NCBI GenBank assembly: GCA_030680355.1
Contig: JAUXVF010000018.1
Location: 50,832-114,831 of the forward strand
Length of the DNA stretch: 64,000 bases
Reading direction: 5' to 3'
DNA from: Caulobacter sp.
GTDB taxonomy: Bacteria > Pseudomonadota > Alphaproteobacteria > Caulobacterales > Caulobacteraceae
Made by a program: the position numbers and the translations under genes. The notes beneath the pieces were generated by a model. That model ran no database searches, was not told the origin of the DNA, and saw only the letters and a list, made by a program, of their open reading frames with translations. Below, one piece after another: positions 21,691-32,832 of the stretch; position 1 is the first letter of the stretch, and each line of letters starts with the position of its first letter.

Positions 21691-23520
21691 ATGACCGATG
21701 CCACGCATCGACCCGCCTTCAGGCTCCCGATGTCTGTCGCGCGATTTCTCCGACGGTTCCGCCATGAGAGCGGCGCGGTGGCCATCTGGTTCGCCGTCAT
21801 GGCTCTGCCCCTGGCGGTGCTGTCCTTCGGCCTGATCGACGTCAACAGGGCCAGCGTCGAGAAACGCCACCTGCAGGACGCCCTGGACGCCGCCACCCTG
21901 TTGGCTGCCCGCTCCACCGCCGCGACCGACAAACAGATCCAGGCCATCGGCGCCGAAGCCCTGGCCGCCCAGCTCAACGGTCGAAAGAACGCCGACCTGT
22001 CGTCGGTCGTCTTCACGATCGTCGGGTCCAAGGTCACGGGCACGGCCAGCGCCAGCGTCACGCCAGTGATCGCCAACCTCTGGCTCCAGGGCGACATGAG
22101 CGTCGGCGCCCGGGCCGAGGTGATCCGCGCCTCGACCAACCTCGAAGTGGCGCTGGTGCTCGACATCACCGGCTCGATGTCAGGCTCGAAGATCAGGGAC
22201 CTCAAGGACGCGGCCAAGGACCTGATCGACATGGTCGTGGCCGATGTCCAGTCGCCCTACTATTCCAAGGCGGCCATCGTGCCCTATTCGATCGGCGTGA
22301 ACCTCGGCGGTTACGCCGCGGCCGCCCGCGGCCCGGTTCGCGGCGGAACGATCACCGACGCGTCCTGGTCCGAGGGCTCGGCCAAGTCGATCAACGGCGT
22401 CACCAAGGGCAATCCGCCGACGATCAAGGTCAATAACCATGGTTTCAGCGACGGCGACGTCGTCTGGGTGACCGGGGTTTCCGGCTCATGGAGCATCAAT
22501 GACCGCGCCTACACCGTGGCCAACAGGACCGCCAACACACTCCAGCTCCTCGGCCATCCGGGCAACAAGTTCAACAGCTACAGGTCCGGCGGCAAGATCC
22601 AGAAGTGCAAGGTCAGCGACTGCTCCATCGTGATCACGGCGAGCAATCACGGCCTTCCCAACGGCGGGCAGGTGTATATCGACGGCGTGAAGGGCATGAC
22701 CGAGATCAACGATCGGACATTCACCGTCGGCGACAGGACGACCAACAGCTTCAGCCTGTCTGGCGTCAACGGCGCCGACTATGACGCCTACAGGTCGGGC
22801 GGGACGGCGAGCTGCACCGAGCTGGGCTGCCTCTACTACGAATTCACCAACGCCAGGGGCGACAAGCGCGTCTTCGAAATCAGCGACTGCGTCACCGAAC
22901 GCACGGGCCTGGGCGCCTATATCGACGCCTCGCCCAACGGCTCGCCGGTCGGCCTGAACTATCCCAGTCCAAGCAACCCCTGCCCGTCGGCGACGATCAC
23001 GCCGCTGACCAGCGACCGGTCGGCGCTGAAGAGCCGGATCGACAGCTTCTCCGCCGCGGGCTCCACGGCCGGTCAGATCGGGGTGGCCTGGGGCTGGTAC
23101 ATGGTCTCGCCAAACTTCGCCTACCTCTGGCCCAGCGCCAGCCAGCCAGCGGCGTACGGGACCAAGGAACTGGTGAAGGCGGTGGTGATCATGACCGACG
23201 GCGACTTCAACACGCCTTACTGCAACGGGGTTGTCGCCAGGGACGCCGCCAACGGATCGAGTTCCGACAAGATCAACTGCAACGCCACCAACGGCGACCC
23301 GGTGAGCCAGGCCCTGGCGCTGTGCACCAACATGAAGGCCAAGGGCGTGGTGGTTTACACAGTCGGTTTCGACGTGAGGTCCGGCAGCAGCGCCGAGACG
23401 CTGATGAAGGGCTGCGCCACCAGCGCCGCCCATGTCTACCTGCCGTCCGGCGGCGGCGCCCTGAAGGACGCCTTCGCCGCCATCGGGCGGGACATCATGA
23501 AGCTGAGGCTGTCGAAATAG
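21691..23520 (+). CDS. TadG-like protein with vWA domain and inserted repeat modules (paralog 3)
   Basis: N-terminus nearly identical to paralog 2; VLDITGSMSGSKIRDLKDAAKDLIDMVV; two inserted modules at the same position. Confidence 0.88.
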   Translation: MTDATHRPAFRLPMSVARFLRRFRHESGAVAIWFAVMALPLAVLSFGLIDVNRASVEKRHLQDALDAATLLAARSTAATDKQIQAIGAEALAAQLNGRKNADLSSVVFTIVGSKVTGTASASVTPVIANLWLQGDMSVGARAEVIRASTNLEVALVLDITGSMSGSKIRDLKDAAKDLIDMVVADVQSPYYSKAAIVPYSIGVNLGGYAAAARGPVRGGTITDASWSEGSAKSINGVTKGNPPTIKVNNHGFSDGDVVWVTGVSGSWSINDRAYTVANRTANTLQLLGHPGNKFNSYRSGGKIQKCKVSDCSIVITASNHGLPNGGQVYIDGVKGMTEINDRTFTVGDRTTNSFSLSGVNGADYDAYRSGGTASCTELGCLYYEFTNARGDKRVFEISDCVTERTGLGAYIDASPNGSPVGLNYPSPSNPCPSATITPLTSDRSALKSRIDSFSAAGSTAGQIGVAWGWYMVSPNFAYLWPSASQPAAYGTKELVKAVVIMTDGDFNTPYCNGVVARDAANGSSSDKINCNATNGDPVSQALALCTNMKAKGVVVYTVGFDVRSGSSAETLMKGCATSAAHVYLPSGGGALKDAFAAIGRDIMKLRLSK

Positions 23521-23550
23521 GCGCCGGGGCGCCCGGGCCCGGTGTCGGCG

Positions 23551-25995
23551 TCAAGCACCCTGGGCGCTGATCGCGATCGCTTCGTCGGGCCGCTGGGCGC
23601 AGGCCGCTTCGAGGGCGCCAAACAGGGCGTCGGCGGAGACAGGCTTGCTCAGATGGCCATCGGCCCCGACCGCCATCGACGCGGCCACGTGCTCGGGGAG
23701 GGCGTTGGCCGAGAGCGCCCAGATCGGGGTTGAACGCCGCGATCCGGCCGCTTCGATCGCCCGGATCGCGGCGATCGCCGTCAGTCCGTCCATCACCGGC
23801 ATCTGCATGTCCATCAGGATCAGGTCAAAGCACCCTTCCCGGGCAGCCTGGACCGCCTCGGCGCCGTTCTCGACGCTGCTCAACTCGACGCCGGTTCCGG
23901 CGAAGAGCAACTCGACCACCTTTCGGTTGATCGGGTGATCCTCGGCCAGCAGCACCCGCGGCGGACGCGACTCGTCCAGCGCCGGCAGGATCGGCGTGGC
24001 CTTCTGGGCCAGGGGCTCCAGCGCGCCCGGGAGATTGACGGTCAAGGTGAAGCGCGAGCCTGATCCCGGCGTCGACTCCGCCTGAAGGACGCCGCCCATG
24101 GCCTCAGCCAGGGCGCGGGAGATGGCCAGGCCCAGGCCCGTGCCGCCGAAGCGCCGGGTGATGGAGCCGTCAGCCTGTTCGAACCGCTGGAAGAGCCGCG
24201 CCTTAACATCGGCGCTGAATCCAATACCGGTGTCGCTGACAACGACGAACAACCCGCCCTCGCCATCGACCCCGGCCTCGAGCCGGATATGGCCGGTGGT
24301 GGTGAATTTCACGGCGTTGGAGAGAAGGTTGGAGATCACCTGACGGAGACGCACGGCGTCGCCCAGGTAGGCGTCGCCGATCGCCGGATCGATGGCCAGC
24401 TGGAAATCGAGTCCCTTGTCGACGGCGCCGGGCTGGAACAGGGCGGCCGCCGACTTGAGACAGGCGACGAAATCGAATGGCTCCGGTTTCAGCTCCAATC
24501 GGCCCGATTCAATTCGGGCCAGGTCGAGAATGTCGGCCAGCAGAGCCTCGAGGGTCTGGCCGGAGGTCTCGATCAATCCCACCATTTCCGACTGGGCGGT
24601 GTTGAGTTCGGTGCGCGCCAGGGCGGCGGTGACCCCCATCACGCCATTGAGCGGCGTGCGGATCTCATGGCTCATATTGGCCAGGAATTCGCTCTTGGCC
24701 CGGTTCGCCGCTTCGGCCATTTGCCGCGCGCGCTCGGTCGCCGCCTCGACCTGTTTACGGCCGGTGATATTCTTGAGTACGCCCAGAACGCCGTTGACCT
24801 GACCGTCGTCGCCAAGGATCAACTCGGCGGCGGAGAAGGCCCACACTTCCCGACCATCGGGCGTGTTCATCCGGTAGTCGGTCCGGAAGGGGCGACCATC
24901 CTTGAGGTGTTGTTCCCAGCACGCGACAGCGGCGTCCCGGTCATCGGGATGGACGGTGACCCACATGTCGCGGGCGACGTCGTCAAAGGTCATCGCGCCG
25001 CCGAAAAAAGTGTCGGCCGCGCCGTCGTAGGTCAGCGTCCTGGTTGTGTAGTCGACCTCGTAGACAAGCACCTCGGCGATCTCCAGCGCCAGTTTGAGAC
25101 GCTTCTCCGAACGTTTGGCGCGTTGCAGAGACTCGATCACATCGGTGATGTCGTGGCTCATCGAGATCAGGCCGCCGATCTGCCCTTCCCCGTCACGCCA
25201 AGGGCCGATCGCGACCCGCAGCCAGCGATCCGAGCCATCCGATCTGGGGGCTCGCACCTGGTCGGCGGTGACCATTTCGCCGGCGAGGCACTGGTCGTAG
25301 GCCGCGCGGAATCCGGCAAAGGAGGCTGGAAAAACTTCCCCCATCGTCCGGCCGAGGGCGTCAGCCTCGGCTACAGCCTTCTCCCGCACCCATTGGTCGT
25401 TGACATAGAGGTAGCGCAAATCGCGATCTGTCATCGACAGCGATACGGGCGAGGCGTGCATGACGGCGTCCTTCAGGGACGTCGCCGCGCGGGCCTTGCG
25501 TTCGGCGACCTCGGCCTGCCGCTGCGCCCGCAGTCGTTCGATGGCGTCCCCCAGCAGGGCCGCGAGGTCGACAAGGGTGGCCACGACCACTTCGTCGCGG
25601 GCCCAGGGCTCGTTGTTGATGATGCACAGGCCGCCCAGCCGCACGCCATTCGAAAGAATGATCGGCGCCACCGCGTAGCCGCGGACGAAGGGCCAGCCGG
25701 TGACCCAGGCGTGGTCGGGGGCGTCGGCCCTGGCGTCCTCGAGCCAAAACGGCTCTTCGTCATTCAGGTGCCGGGCTGTCGTGGATTCGGCCATGGGAGC
25801 CGTTGAGTAGGGCAGGTCGTCGAGACCGCACTGCCAGACGTGGTCCTCCTCGACCAGCAGGACATAGGCGTAGGGCGCGCCCGAGGCGCGCCGGGCAAGG
25901 CGGGTCACCCGGTCGATCACCGGTTTCAGGGCGTTCAGATCAAGCGAGCGGATTTCCGCCACACGCGCGGCGTCGCTCGGCGCAGTCGGTGCCAT
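23551..25995 (-). CDS. Hybrid sensor histidine kinase (GAF-PAS-PAS-HisKA-HATPase-REC)
   Basis: FLANMSHEIRTPLNGVMGV, VISNLLSNAVKFT, RRFGGTGLGLAISRALAEAMGG, VLLAEDHPINRKV...LILMDMQMPVMDGL. Confidence 0.96.
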   Translation of the reverse strand: MAPTAPSDAARVAEIRSLDLNALKPVIDRVTRLARRASGAPYAYVLLVEEDHVWQCGLDDLPYSTAPMAESTTARHLNDEEPFWLEDARADAPDHAWVTGWPFVRGYAVAPIILSNGVRLGGLCIINNEPWARDEVVVATLVDLAALLGDAIERLRAQRQAEVAERKARAATSLKDAVMHASPVSLSMTDRDLRYLYVNDQWVREKAVAEADALGRTMGEVFPASFAGFRAAYDQCLAGEMVTADQVRAPRSDGSDRWLRVAIGPWRDGEGQIGGLISMSHDITDVIESLQRAKRSEKRLKLALEIAEVLVYEVDYTTRTLTYDGAADTFFGGAMTFDDVARDMWVTVHPDDRDAAVACWEQHLKDGRPFRTDYRMNTPDGREVWAFSAAELILGDDGQVNGVLGVLKNITGRKQVEAATERARQMAEAANRAKSEFLANMSHEIRTPLNGVMGVTAALARTELNTAQSEMVGLIETSGQTLEALLADILDLARIESGRLELKPEPFDFVACLKSAAALFQPGAVDKGLDFQLAIDPAIGDAYLGDAVRLRQVISNLLSNAVKFTTTGHIRLEAGVDGEGGLFVVVSDTGIGFSADVKARLFQRFEQADGSITRRFGGTGLGLAISRALAEAMGGVLQAESTPGSGSRFTLTVNLPGALEPLAQKATPILPALDESRPPRVLLAEDHPINRKVVELLFAGTGVELSSVENGAEAVQAAREGCFDLILMDMQMPVMDGLTAIAAIRAIEAAGSRRSTPIWALSANALPEHVAASMAVGADGHLSKPVSADALFGALEAACAQRPDEAIAISAQGA

Positions 25996-26065
25996 TCCGT
26001 TCCCTCATTTTTGTCTGTTCGAGACCATGCAGGGACAGGGTTAACTCCGAATGACCGGCGTTCGC

Positions 26066-27016
26066 TTAAAGCAGTTTAATCTCCTTGAGCCGCTGCGTCA
26101 GAAAGGCGTTGGCCGTCAGCGGATCCGGGTAGCGGTCGGGATTTTCCGCCGTGGCGCAGCCGGGCAGGGTTCTGATCTCATAGTCCGGCGCGAAATGCAG
26201 GAAGAAGGGCGTCGAATAGCGCGCCACGCCACGGCGTTCCGGCGGCGGGTTGACCACCCGGTGGATGGTCGAGGGCAGGACATGGTTGGTGGCCCGCTCC
26301 AGCATGTCGCCGATGTTGCAGACCAGGCAGCCGGGCGGCGGATTGATGGGCAGCCACTGCCCGTCGCGGTCCTTGACCTCCAGCCCGCCTTCCTCGGCGC
26401 CCAGCAGCAGGGTGATGGCGTTGATGTCCCCGTGGGCGCCCGCCCGTTCCCCGGTGGCGTCCAGCGGGATCGGCGGATAGTGCAGAAGGCGCAACACGCT
26501 GTTACCCTCGCCCACGGCGTCATCGAACTGGTGGCGCGGCAGGTTCAGGTAGTGGGCGATGGCCTGCAGAACGCGGACGCCAAAGCTGTCCAGCGCCGCG
26601 TAGAGCCAGGCGACCTTGTCGTGGAAATCCGCGACCTCCGCGGGCCAGACGTTGTCGGGCATGACGTCCCGATAGCGGTGGCCGGGCGGCAGGTCGCGGC
26701 CCATGTGCCAGAATTCCTTGAGGTCGAAATGGGTCGCGCCCTTGGCGGTTTCGATGCCGAACGGGATGTAGCCGCGCTGCCCGCCCTTGCTGACGGCGTA
26801 TTGTTTCTTCACCGCGTCGGGCAGGGCGAAGAAGCGTTTGGCGGCGTCGATGGCCGCGTCAATCTTCCGCTGATCCAGGTCGTAGTCGGAAATCACCGCG
26901 AAGCCGTAGCGGCGGAAGCTGTCGCCGAGCGCCGTCGAAAAGCCTTCGAAGTCGGCGTCATAGCGGGTGAACGAGACGGGCTCGATGGCGGAGGCTGCGG
27001 TCTGGGTGTCGGTCAT
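26066..27016 (-). CDS. Isopenicillin N synthase-like 2OG-Fe(II) oxygenase
   Basis: AHGDINAITLLLGAEEGGLEVKDRDGQWLPINPPPGCLVCNIGDMLERATNHVLPSTIHRVVNP. Confidence 0.93.
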   Translation of the reverse strand: MTDTQTAASAIEPVSFTRYDADFEGFSTALGDSFRRYGFAVISDYDLDQRKIDAAIDAAKRFFALPDAVKKQYAVSKGGQRGYIPFGIETAKGATHFDLKEFWHMGRDLPPGHRYRDVMPDNVWPAEVADFHDKVAWLYAALDSFGVRVLQAIAHYLNLPRHQFDDAVGEGNSVLRLLHYPPIPLDATGERAGAHGDINAITLLLGAEEGGLEVKDRDGQWLPINPPPGCLVCNIGDMLERATNHVLPSTIHRVVNPPPERRGVARYSTPFFLHFAPDYEIRTLPGCATAENPDRYPDPLTANAFLTQRLKEIKLL

Positions 27017-27119
27017 GGTCGATAATTACACCGCTGTTGCGTTTAGCGCACGGGAGATGATGGAACCTTTGGCAGCCCCGGGCATTGATAAACGAACCCA
27101 GTTTTCCGGAGACTACCCC

Positions 27120-27794
27120 ATGCTGAACAAAACGGCTCTCGCCGCCTGTCTGCTCGCCGCGACCGCTCTCGGCGCCTGCACCACCATCGATCCCTATTCG
27201 GGCCAGACCGTCCGCAACAACACCGGCACGGGCGCCATCGCCGGCGCGGTCGGCGGCGCTCTGCTCGGTTACCTGACCAACACCAGCGACGGCGAACAGG
27301 GCCGCAAGAACGCCCTGATCGGGGCCGGGGTTGGCGCGCTCGGCGGCGCGGCGGTCGGTAACTACATGGACAAGCAGCAGGCCGAGCTCAGCCGCGAACT
27401 GGCCGGCACCGGCGTCAGCGTCACCCGTCAGGGCGACAACCTGATCCTCAACATGCCCAGCGACGTCACCTTCGGCGTCGATCAGGCGGATATTCAATCC
27501 CAGTTCTACAAGGTTCTGGACGGCGTCGGGGTCATCCTGAACCGCTATCCCCAGACCCTGGTCGACATCACGGGCCATGCCGATTCCACCGGTGACGACG
27601 CCTACAATCAACGTCTGTCGGAGCGTCGCGCCAGCGCCGTCGCCTACTACCTGACCACCAACGGCCGGGTGCTGCGCGACCGTCTCTATGTGCAGGGTCG
27701 CGGCGAAAGCCAGCCGATCGCCAGCAACGCGACGGCCGAAGGCCGGTCGCAGAACCGGCGGGTCGAGATCGTGGTTCGCCCGTTCCGCGGCTAG
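27120..27794 (+). CDS. OmpA family lipoprotein with glycine-zipper domain
   Basis: Lipobox LGAC, AIAGAVGGALLGYL, OmpA C-terminal VDITGHADSTGDDAYNQRLSERRASAV. Confidence 0.93.
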   Translation: MLNKTALAACLLAATALGACTTIDPYSGQTVRNNTGTGAIAGAVGGALLGYLTNTSDGEQGRKNALIGAGVGALGGAAVGNYMDKQQAELSRELAGTGVSVTRQGDNLILNMPSDVTFGVDQADIQSQFYKVLDGVGVILNRYPQTLVDITGHADSTGDDAYNQRLSERRASAVAYYLTTNGRVLRDRLYVQGRGESQPIASNATAEGRSQNRRVEIVVRPFRG

Positions 27795-27816
27795 ATCGTC
27801 AGGAGCGCCGGGCGGG

Positions 27817-29703
27817 TCAGTCCCGTCCGGCGTCTCCGGCCTCGGCCTCATCGGGCCGCCAATCGTCCTCCGCGCCGGGCGTCATGGCGGCGAGATCGGC
27901 CTGGAGCAGGCGCTCCATGGTCTGGGCGGCGTCGCGTGACGCCAGGATATAGGCCTCTTCCTGACCCCATACGGGTCTGAGGTCCTCGAAGGTCCGCCGG
28001 TCATGCTGGCGGAAATAGTCCGAGGCGCGTTGCGCGCGTCGTTCATGAAAGCCCAGCGATTTCAGGGCCGTGACACCCAGGGCTAGCGCGCTTTCAAAGG
28101 TTTCCCGCTCGATCGCGTTCGCCCCGTTGGCGAGAAGGTCATAGGCATGCCGCCGGTCGAAGGCGCGGGCCAGAATAGTCAGGTCGGGGAAAGCCTCGCG
28201 GGCCTTCTCGACGATCTCGGTGGTCTTCTCCCGGTCATCCACGGCGACAATCAGCATCCGCGCCCGTTCGGCGCCCGCCGCCCGCAGCAGGTCCAACCGG
28301 GTGGCGTCGCCATAGTGCACCCGCCGGCCAAACCGCCGCAGCAGTTCGATCTGTTCGATATTGGAGTCCAGCACCGTGGACTTGAAGCCGTTGGCGATCA
28401 GAAGCCGTCCCGCGATCTGACCAAACCGTCCGAAGCCGGCGATGATGATGTCGGGCTCGGCGTCGACGTCCTCGAACTGTGGATCGGCCGGCGCGGCGTT
28501 TGGCCGGGCGGCCTCCATGGCGGTCACGATCCTGTCGAACCCCATCATCGCCAGCGGCGTCAGCGCCATGGAGACGGCCACCGCAGCCGTCAGCAGGTCG
28601 GCCAGGGGCTGGCTGGTCACGCCCGACCCGACCGTGAAGGCGAGCAGGACAAAGGCGAACTCACCGCCCTGGGCGAGGGCGACGGCCACGGTCGCGGCCA
28701 CCCGCATCGACGCTCCGCCGATCAGGGCCAGGCCGTACATGATCAGAAACTTCAGGGTCATCAGACCCAGCACGATGGCGAGCAGCAGCAGCGGTTCGCG
28801 AAGGATCAGGGCGAAGTCGATGCTGGCTCCCACCGTGATGAAAAACAGGCCCAGCAGCAGTCCGCGGAATGGCTCGATGTCGGTTTCCAGTTCGCGCCGG
28901 AATTCGCTCTCAGCCAGGACGACGCCGGCCAGGAAGGCGCCCAGGGCCGGTGACAGACCAACGACCTGCATCAGGGCGGCGACACCGACGACGATCAGCA
29001 GGGCCGAGGCGGTGAAAATCTCGCGCAGCCGCGCCTGGGCGATGAACCGGAACACCGGCTGGACCACGAAGCGGCCGCCGCCGACCACCGCGCCGACCGC
29101 GGCCAGCACCGCCAGCGCCTGAAGCCAGGCGGGCAGGTCCGCGACCAGGCTGGCGGAATGGGTCGCGGCGGTCAGTTGGACCGGCGCCGTCGCCAGCAGC
29201 GGCAGCAGGGCGAACAGCGGGATGATCGACAGGTCCTGCAGCAGCAGCACGCCGAAGGCCGCCCGGCCGACCGGCCCCTGTCGCAGGCCCTTCTCATCGA
29301 GGGTCTGCAGGACGATGGCCGTCGATGACATGGCCAGAACAAATCCCACGGCGAGCGCCGTGCGCCAGTCCAGACCCAGCGCCATACTGATCCCGGTGAT
29401 GGCCAGGGCCGTGGCCGCCACCTGGGCGCCGCCAAGGCCGAAGATGGTCTTGCGCATTGACCACAGCAGGGCGGGGCGGACCTCGAGCCCGATCAGGAAC
29501 AGCAGGATGACGACGCCGAACTCGGCGAACCGCATGACGTCCTCGGGGTCGCCGACCAGATTGAGGGCGAACGGGCCGATAAGGGCCCCGGCGATCAGGT
29601 AGCCGAGCACCGAGCCCAGACCGAGTTTCTTGGCCACGGCCACGGTCACGACCCCCGCGCCGAGATAGACCAGCGCCTGGATCAGGAGGTCTTCACCCTG
29701 CAT
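27817..29703 (-). CDS. CPA2 monovalent cation:proton antiporter (KefB/KefC-like) with TrkA-N domain
   Basis: LGLGSVLGYLIAGALIGPF, ALAQGGEFAFVLL, IIIAGFGRFGQIAGRLLIANGFKSTVLD. Confidence 0.94.
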   Translation of the reverse strand: MQGEDLLIQALVYLGAGVVTVAVAKKLGLGSVLGYLIAGALIGPFALNLVGDPEDVMRFAEFGVVILLFLIGLEVRPALLWSMRKTIFGLGGAQVAATALAITGISMALGLDWRTALAVGFVLAMSSTAIVLQTLDEKGLRQGPVGRAAFGVLLLQDLSIIPLFALLPLLATAPVQLTAATHSASLVADLPAWLQALAVLAAVGAVVGGGRFVVQPVFRFIAQARLREIFTASALLIVVGVAALMQVVGLSPALGAFLAGVVLAESEFRRELETDIEPFRGLLLGLFFITVGASIDFALILREPLLLLAIVLGLMTLKFLIMYGLALIGGASMRVAATVAVALAQGGEFAFVLLAFTVGSGVTSQPLADLLTAAVAVSMALTPLAMMGFDRIVTAMEAARPNAAPADPQFEDVDAEPDIIIAGFGRFGQIAGRLLIANGFKSTVLDSNIEQIELLRRFGRRVHYGDATRLDLLRAAGAERARMLIVAVDDREKTTEIVEKAREAFPDLTILARAFDRRHAYDLLANGANAIERETFESALALGVTALKSLGFHERRAQRASDYFRQHDRRTFEDLRPVWGQEEAYILASRDAAQTMERLLQADLAAMTPGAEDDWRPDEAEAGDAGRD

Positions 29704-29838
29704 CAGCTCGTCTCCCCCAGGTTTCCCGCCGATCAACCGCCATGATAGCGTTTCGGACGTCGCTTCATTTTATTCATCAACCCTTGAATTTCTCGTCCAT
29801 CCGGGCGAGACGAGCCGATCATTTCGAGCGGAGCGCGC

Positions 29839-30558
29839 ATGGCCGATAAGGTTCGCAAGAACGCCCTCGAAGCCCTGGACGGGCTTCTTTTTGATGGCAT
29901 GACGATCATGGCCGGGGGCTTTGGCCTTTGCGGCATTCCCGAAAACCTGATCGCGGCCATCCGCGAGAGCGGAGTCAAGGACCTCACGGTCGTCTCCAAC
30001 AACTGTGGCGTGGACGGGTTCGGACTGGGCATCCTGCTCGAGAACCGCCAGATCAAGAAGATGATCAGCTCCTATGTGGGGGAGAACAAGCTGTTCGAAC
30101 AGCTCTACCTCTCCGGCGAGCTGGAGCTGGAGTTCAACCCGCAGGGCACCCTGGCCGAGCGTATCCGCGCCGGCGGCGCGGGCATCCCCGCCTTCTTCAC
30201 CAAAACCGGCGTCGGCACCCTTGTCGCCGAAGGTAAGGAAGTCCGCGAGTTCGATGGCGAGCGCTATGTCATGGAGATGGGCCTCACCGCCGACCTGTCG
30301 ATCGTCAAGGCCCACACCGGCGATGCGGAAGGCAATCTGGTCTTCCGCAAGACCGCCCGCAATTTCAATCCGATGATGGCCACCGCCGGCAAGGCCACGG
30401 TCGTCGAGGTCGAGGTCCTGGTCGCCAACGGCCAGCTCGACAAGGACAATATCCATACGCCGGGCATTTTCGTCGACCGCATCTTCAAGGGCGCGGTGTT
30501 CGAAAAACGCATCGAGCGCGTCACCACCCGCCCCCGCGAAGAGAAGGCGACCGCCTGA
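29839..30558 (+). CDS. 3-oxoacid CoA-transferase subunit A
   Basis: [23 protein letters not shown]-type motif, [28 protein letters not shown]. Confidence 0.94.
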   Translation: MADKVRKNALEALDGLLFDGMTIMAGGFGLCGIPENLIAAIRESGVKDLTVVSNNCGVDGFGLGILLENRQIKKMISSYVGENKLFEQLYLSGELELEFNPQGTLAERIRAGGAGIPAFFTKTGVGTLVAEGKEVREFDGERYVMEMGLTADLSIVKAHTGDAEGNLVFRKTARNFNPMMATAGKATVVEVEVLVANGQLDKDNIHTPGIFVDRIFKGAVFEKRIERVTTRPREEKATA

Positions 30559-31199
30559 TGGCCTGGACCCGCGACGACATGGCCGCCCGTGCGGCCCGTG
30601 AGCTGAAGGACGGCTTTTACGTCAACCTCGGCATCGGCATTCCCACGCTGGTGGCCAACTACATCCCCGAGGGGGTGCATGTGACGCTGCAGAGCGAGAA
30701 CGGCATGCTGGGCATGGGTCCCTTCCCCTATGAGGGGGACGAGGACGCCGATCTGATCAATGCCGGCAAACAGACCATCACCGAGCTGGACAGTAGCTCG
30801 TACTTCTCGTCGGCCGACAGTTTCGCCATGATCCGGGGCGGTCACATCGCCCTGTCCATCCTCGGCGGCATGCAGGTGTCGGAGGACGGCGACCTGGCCA
30901 ACTGGATGGTGCCCGGCAAGATGGTCAAGGGCATGGGCGGGGCCATGGATCTGGTCGCCGGCGTCAAACGCGTCGTGGTGGTCATGGATCACTGCGAGAA
31001 GTCGGGCGCGCCCAAGCTGCTGAAGGAATGCAGCCTGCCGCTGACCGGCGCGAACGTGGTCGATCTGCTGATCACCGAACTGGGCGTCTTCGAGATCAAC
31101 CGCGGCAAGACGCCGGTGCGGCTGATCGAGCTGGCGCCGGGCGTCACGGTCGACGACGTGCGGGCCAAGACCGAGGCGGACTTCGAAGTCGCTCTCTAG
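30558..31199 (+). CDS. 3-oxoacid CoA-transferase subunit B
   Basis: [37 protein letters not shown]. Confidence 0.95.
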   Translation: MAWTRDDMAARAARELKDGFYVNLGIGIPTLVANYIPEGVHVTLQSENGMLGMGPFPYEGDEDADLINAGKQTITELDSSSYFSSADSFAMIRGGHIALSILGGMQVSEDGDLANWMVPGKMVKGMGGAMDLVAGVKRVVVVMDHCEKSGAPKLLKECSLPLTGANVVDLLITELGVFEINRGKTPVRLIELAPGVTVDDVRAKTEADFEVAL

Positions 31200-32773
31200 T
31201 CCGTGCGCGGGGCCGGCTGGAAGGTCTCACCCAGAATCAGCGTCGCCCGACGCCGGCAGCGGTGGTCGAATCGCTCAGGCGCTTCGTCCGGTTTTGACCG
31301 GCATTTTGGGCTGAGCAGCTGGCTGACGATCTCGACGGTCCTGGCCTCGCGGAAGTCGGCGGCGATACGGTCGGACTGAAGGCCTTCGAGACTGACCGCC
31401 AGCACCCGCCCGCCCTGGGCGGGGGTCAGGGGCGCGGTCGCCTCGGCCTGGTTGCCGGCGTGTTTGCCGGCGAACCAGGCGGTCAGCGGCGGCGCGTCCG
31501 GCCCGCCGAAATAGTCTCGCCCGTAGTAGGACAGGGAGTTGAACAGAAAACGGTCGTCGACGGCTACGGCCGTCAGTCCGCCATTCAGCTGTTCCAGGCG
31601 CGCCCGGTCGATGATCGCCCGGGTCATGGGCTCCCAGCCGCGCACCCGCTTGATGTCGTTGGACCGGCCGAGCGCGTCGGCGACCCCCGGGTCGACGGAG
31701 ACGACCAGTAGCAGCACGGTTATGACCGCCTGAAGCGCCAGACCGCCGCCCAGCCACCACCAGGCCCTCCAGCGCACCAGCAGCGCCGCCGCCAGCACCG
31801 CCCCGGCCACATAGGCGCTGGCCGCCCAGTTGGCGTTGGCCCGCGAGATCAGGGCCTGGGCGGTGACCACGACCAGGGGTGGGGCCGTCAGGCAGAGCAG
31901 CAGCAGATCCTGGGGCTGCAGCCGTCGCCGCCAGATGAACAGGGCCACGCCGCCGATCAGGGCGCCGAAGGGCACCGGCCCGAAGACGCCGAACTGTTCG
32001 GCGACAAAGCCCAGCATGCCGGCCGGGTTGAACAGCTTGCCGCCAAAATTGGCGTTGGCGGCGGTATGTCCCAGGGTCGCGAATTCGTGGGTAGCGTTCC
32101 AGATCAGATTGGGCGCCAGAACCAGCCCGAACGTGACGACCGCGAGAGCCGCCGTCTTCACGTCCCAGTCCTTGCGAGCCTCACGGGAGACGCCCAGGTG
32201 AAGCCCGATTCCGATCAGGGCGTAGATGGCCGCGTATTTCGAGAGCATGGCCAGCCCTAGCGCCGCCCCCAGGCCGGCGGCGAGGGCCAGGCGGCGCTCG
32301 CCGCGGCCGATCCCGACATAGGCCAGCAAGGCCAGGGAGAGGAAACAGAGCAGCAGCGCGTCGGTGGCGATGAGGCTCGACGAAAGGGCGACGCCCGGCA
32401 TCAGCATGTAGATGGCGGTGGCGGCCAGGCCGGTCCGGTCGTCGTAGAGCCGCTTGCCGATTCCGTAGACGGCCAGTCCGGCCACGGCATGGAACAGGGG
32501 CGCTGAAAAACGAACCCAGGCCTCGGAATCGCCGCCGATCGCCGTGGTCAGCCAGATCGCCCAGGCGATCATCGGCGGTTTGGAAAAATAGCCGAAGTCC
32601 AGGGTCCGGGACCAAAGCCAGTACTGGGTTTCGTCCGGATACAGCTCCAGCGGCGTGGCGAATATCGCGCTGAGACGCAGCAACGTCAGCGCAAGGACCA
32701 GCAGTATGGCCAGGCGCCAGGGGCGGCGAAAAAATTCGCCCGCGGGGGCGGTGTGGGAGGCTTCAATGGTCAT
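31196..32773 (-). CDS. ArnT-like family 39 glycosyltransferase (polytopic)
   Basis: [36 protein letters not shown], many TM segments. Confidence 0.9.
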   Translation of the reverse strand: MTIEASHTAPAGEFFRRPWRLAILLVLALTLLRLSAIFATPLELYPDETQYWLWSRTLDFGYFSKPPMIAWAIWLTTAIGGDSEAWVRFSAPLFHAVAGLAVYGIGKRLYDDRTGLAATAIYMLMPGVALSSSLIATDALLLCFLSLALLAYVGIGRGERRLALAAGLGAALGLAMLSKYAAIYALIGIGLHLGVSREARKDWDVKTAALAVVTFGLVLAPNLIWNATHEFATLGHTAANANFGGKLFNPAGMLGFVAEQFGVFGPVPFGALIGGVALFIWRRRLQPQDLLLLCLTAPPLVVVTAQALISRANANWAASAYVAGAVLAAALLVRWRAWWWLGGGLALQAVITVLLLVVSVDPGVADALGRSNDIKRVRGWEPMTRAIIDRARLEQLNGGLTAVAVDDRFLFNSLSYYGRDYFGGPDAPPLTAWFAGKHAGNQAEATAPLTPAQGGRVLAVSLEGLQSDRIAADFREARTVEIVSQLLSPKCRSKPDEAPERFDHRCRRRATLILGETFQPAPRTD

Positions 32774-32832
32774 GGATGGTGACGACGCTGGGCTCCCGGC
32801 AAAGGCGTGTAAAGGCCAGTAGTGACCAAATG

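Noticed and set aside
20388-22808. Regular repeats considered as a CRISPR-like or DNA-level tandem array
   Set aside because: Repeats are in frame, diverged at DNA level and conserved as protein modules; no short direct repeat/spacer architecture.
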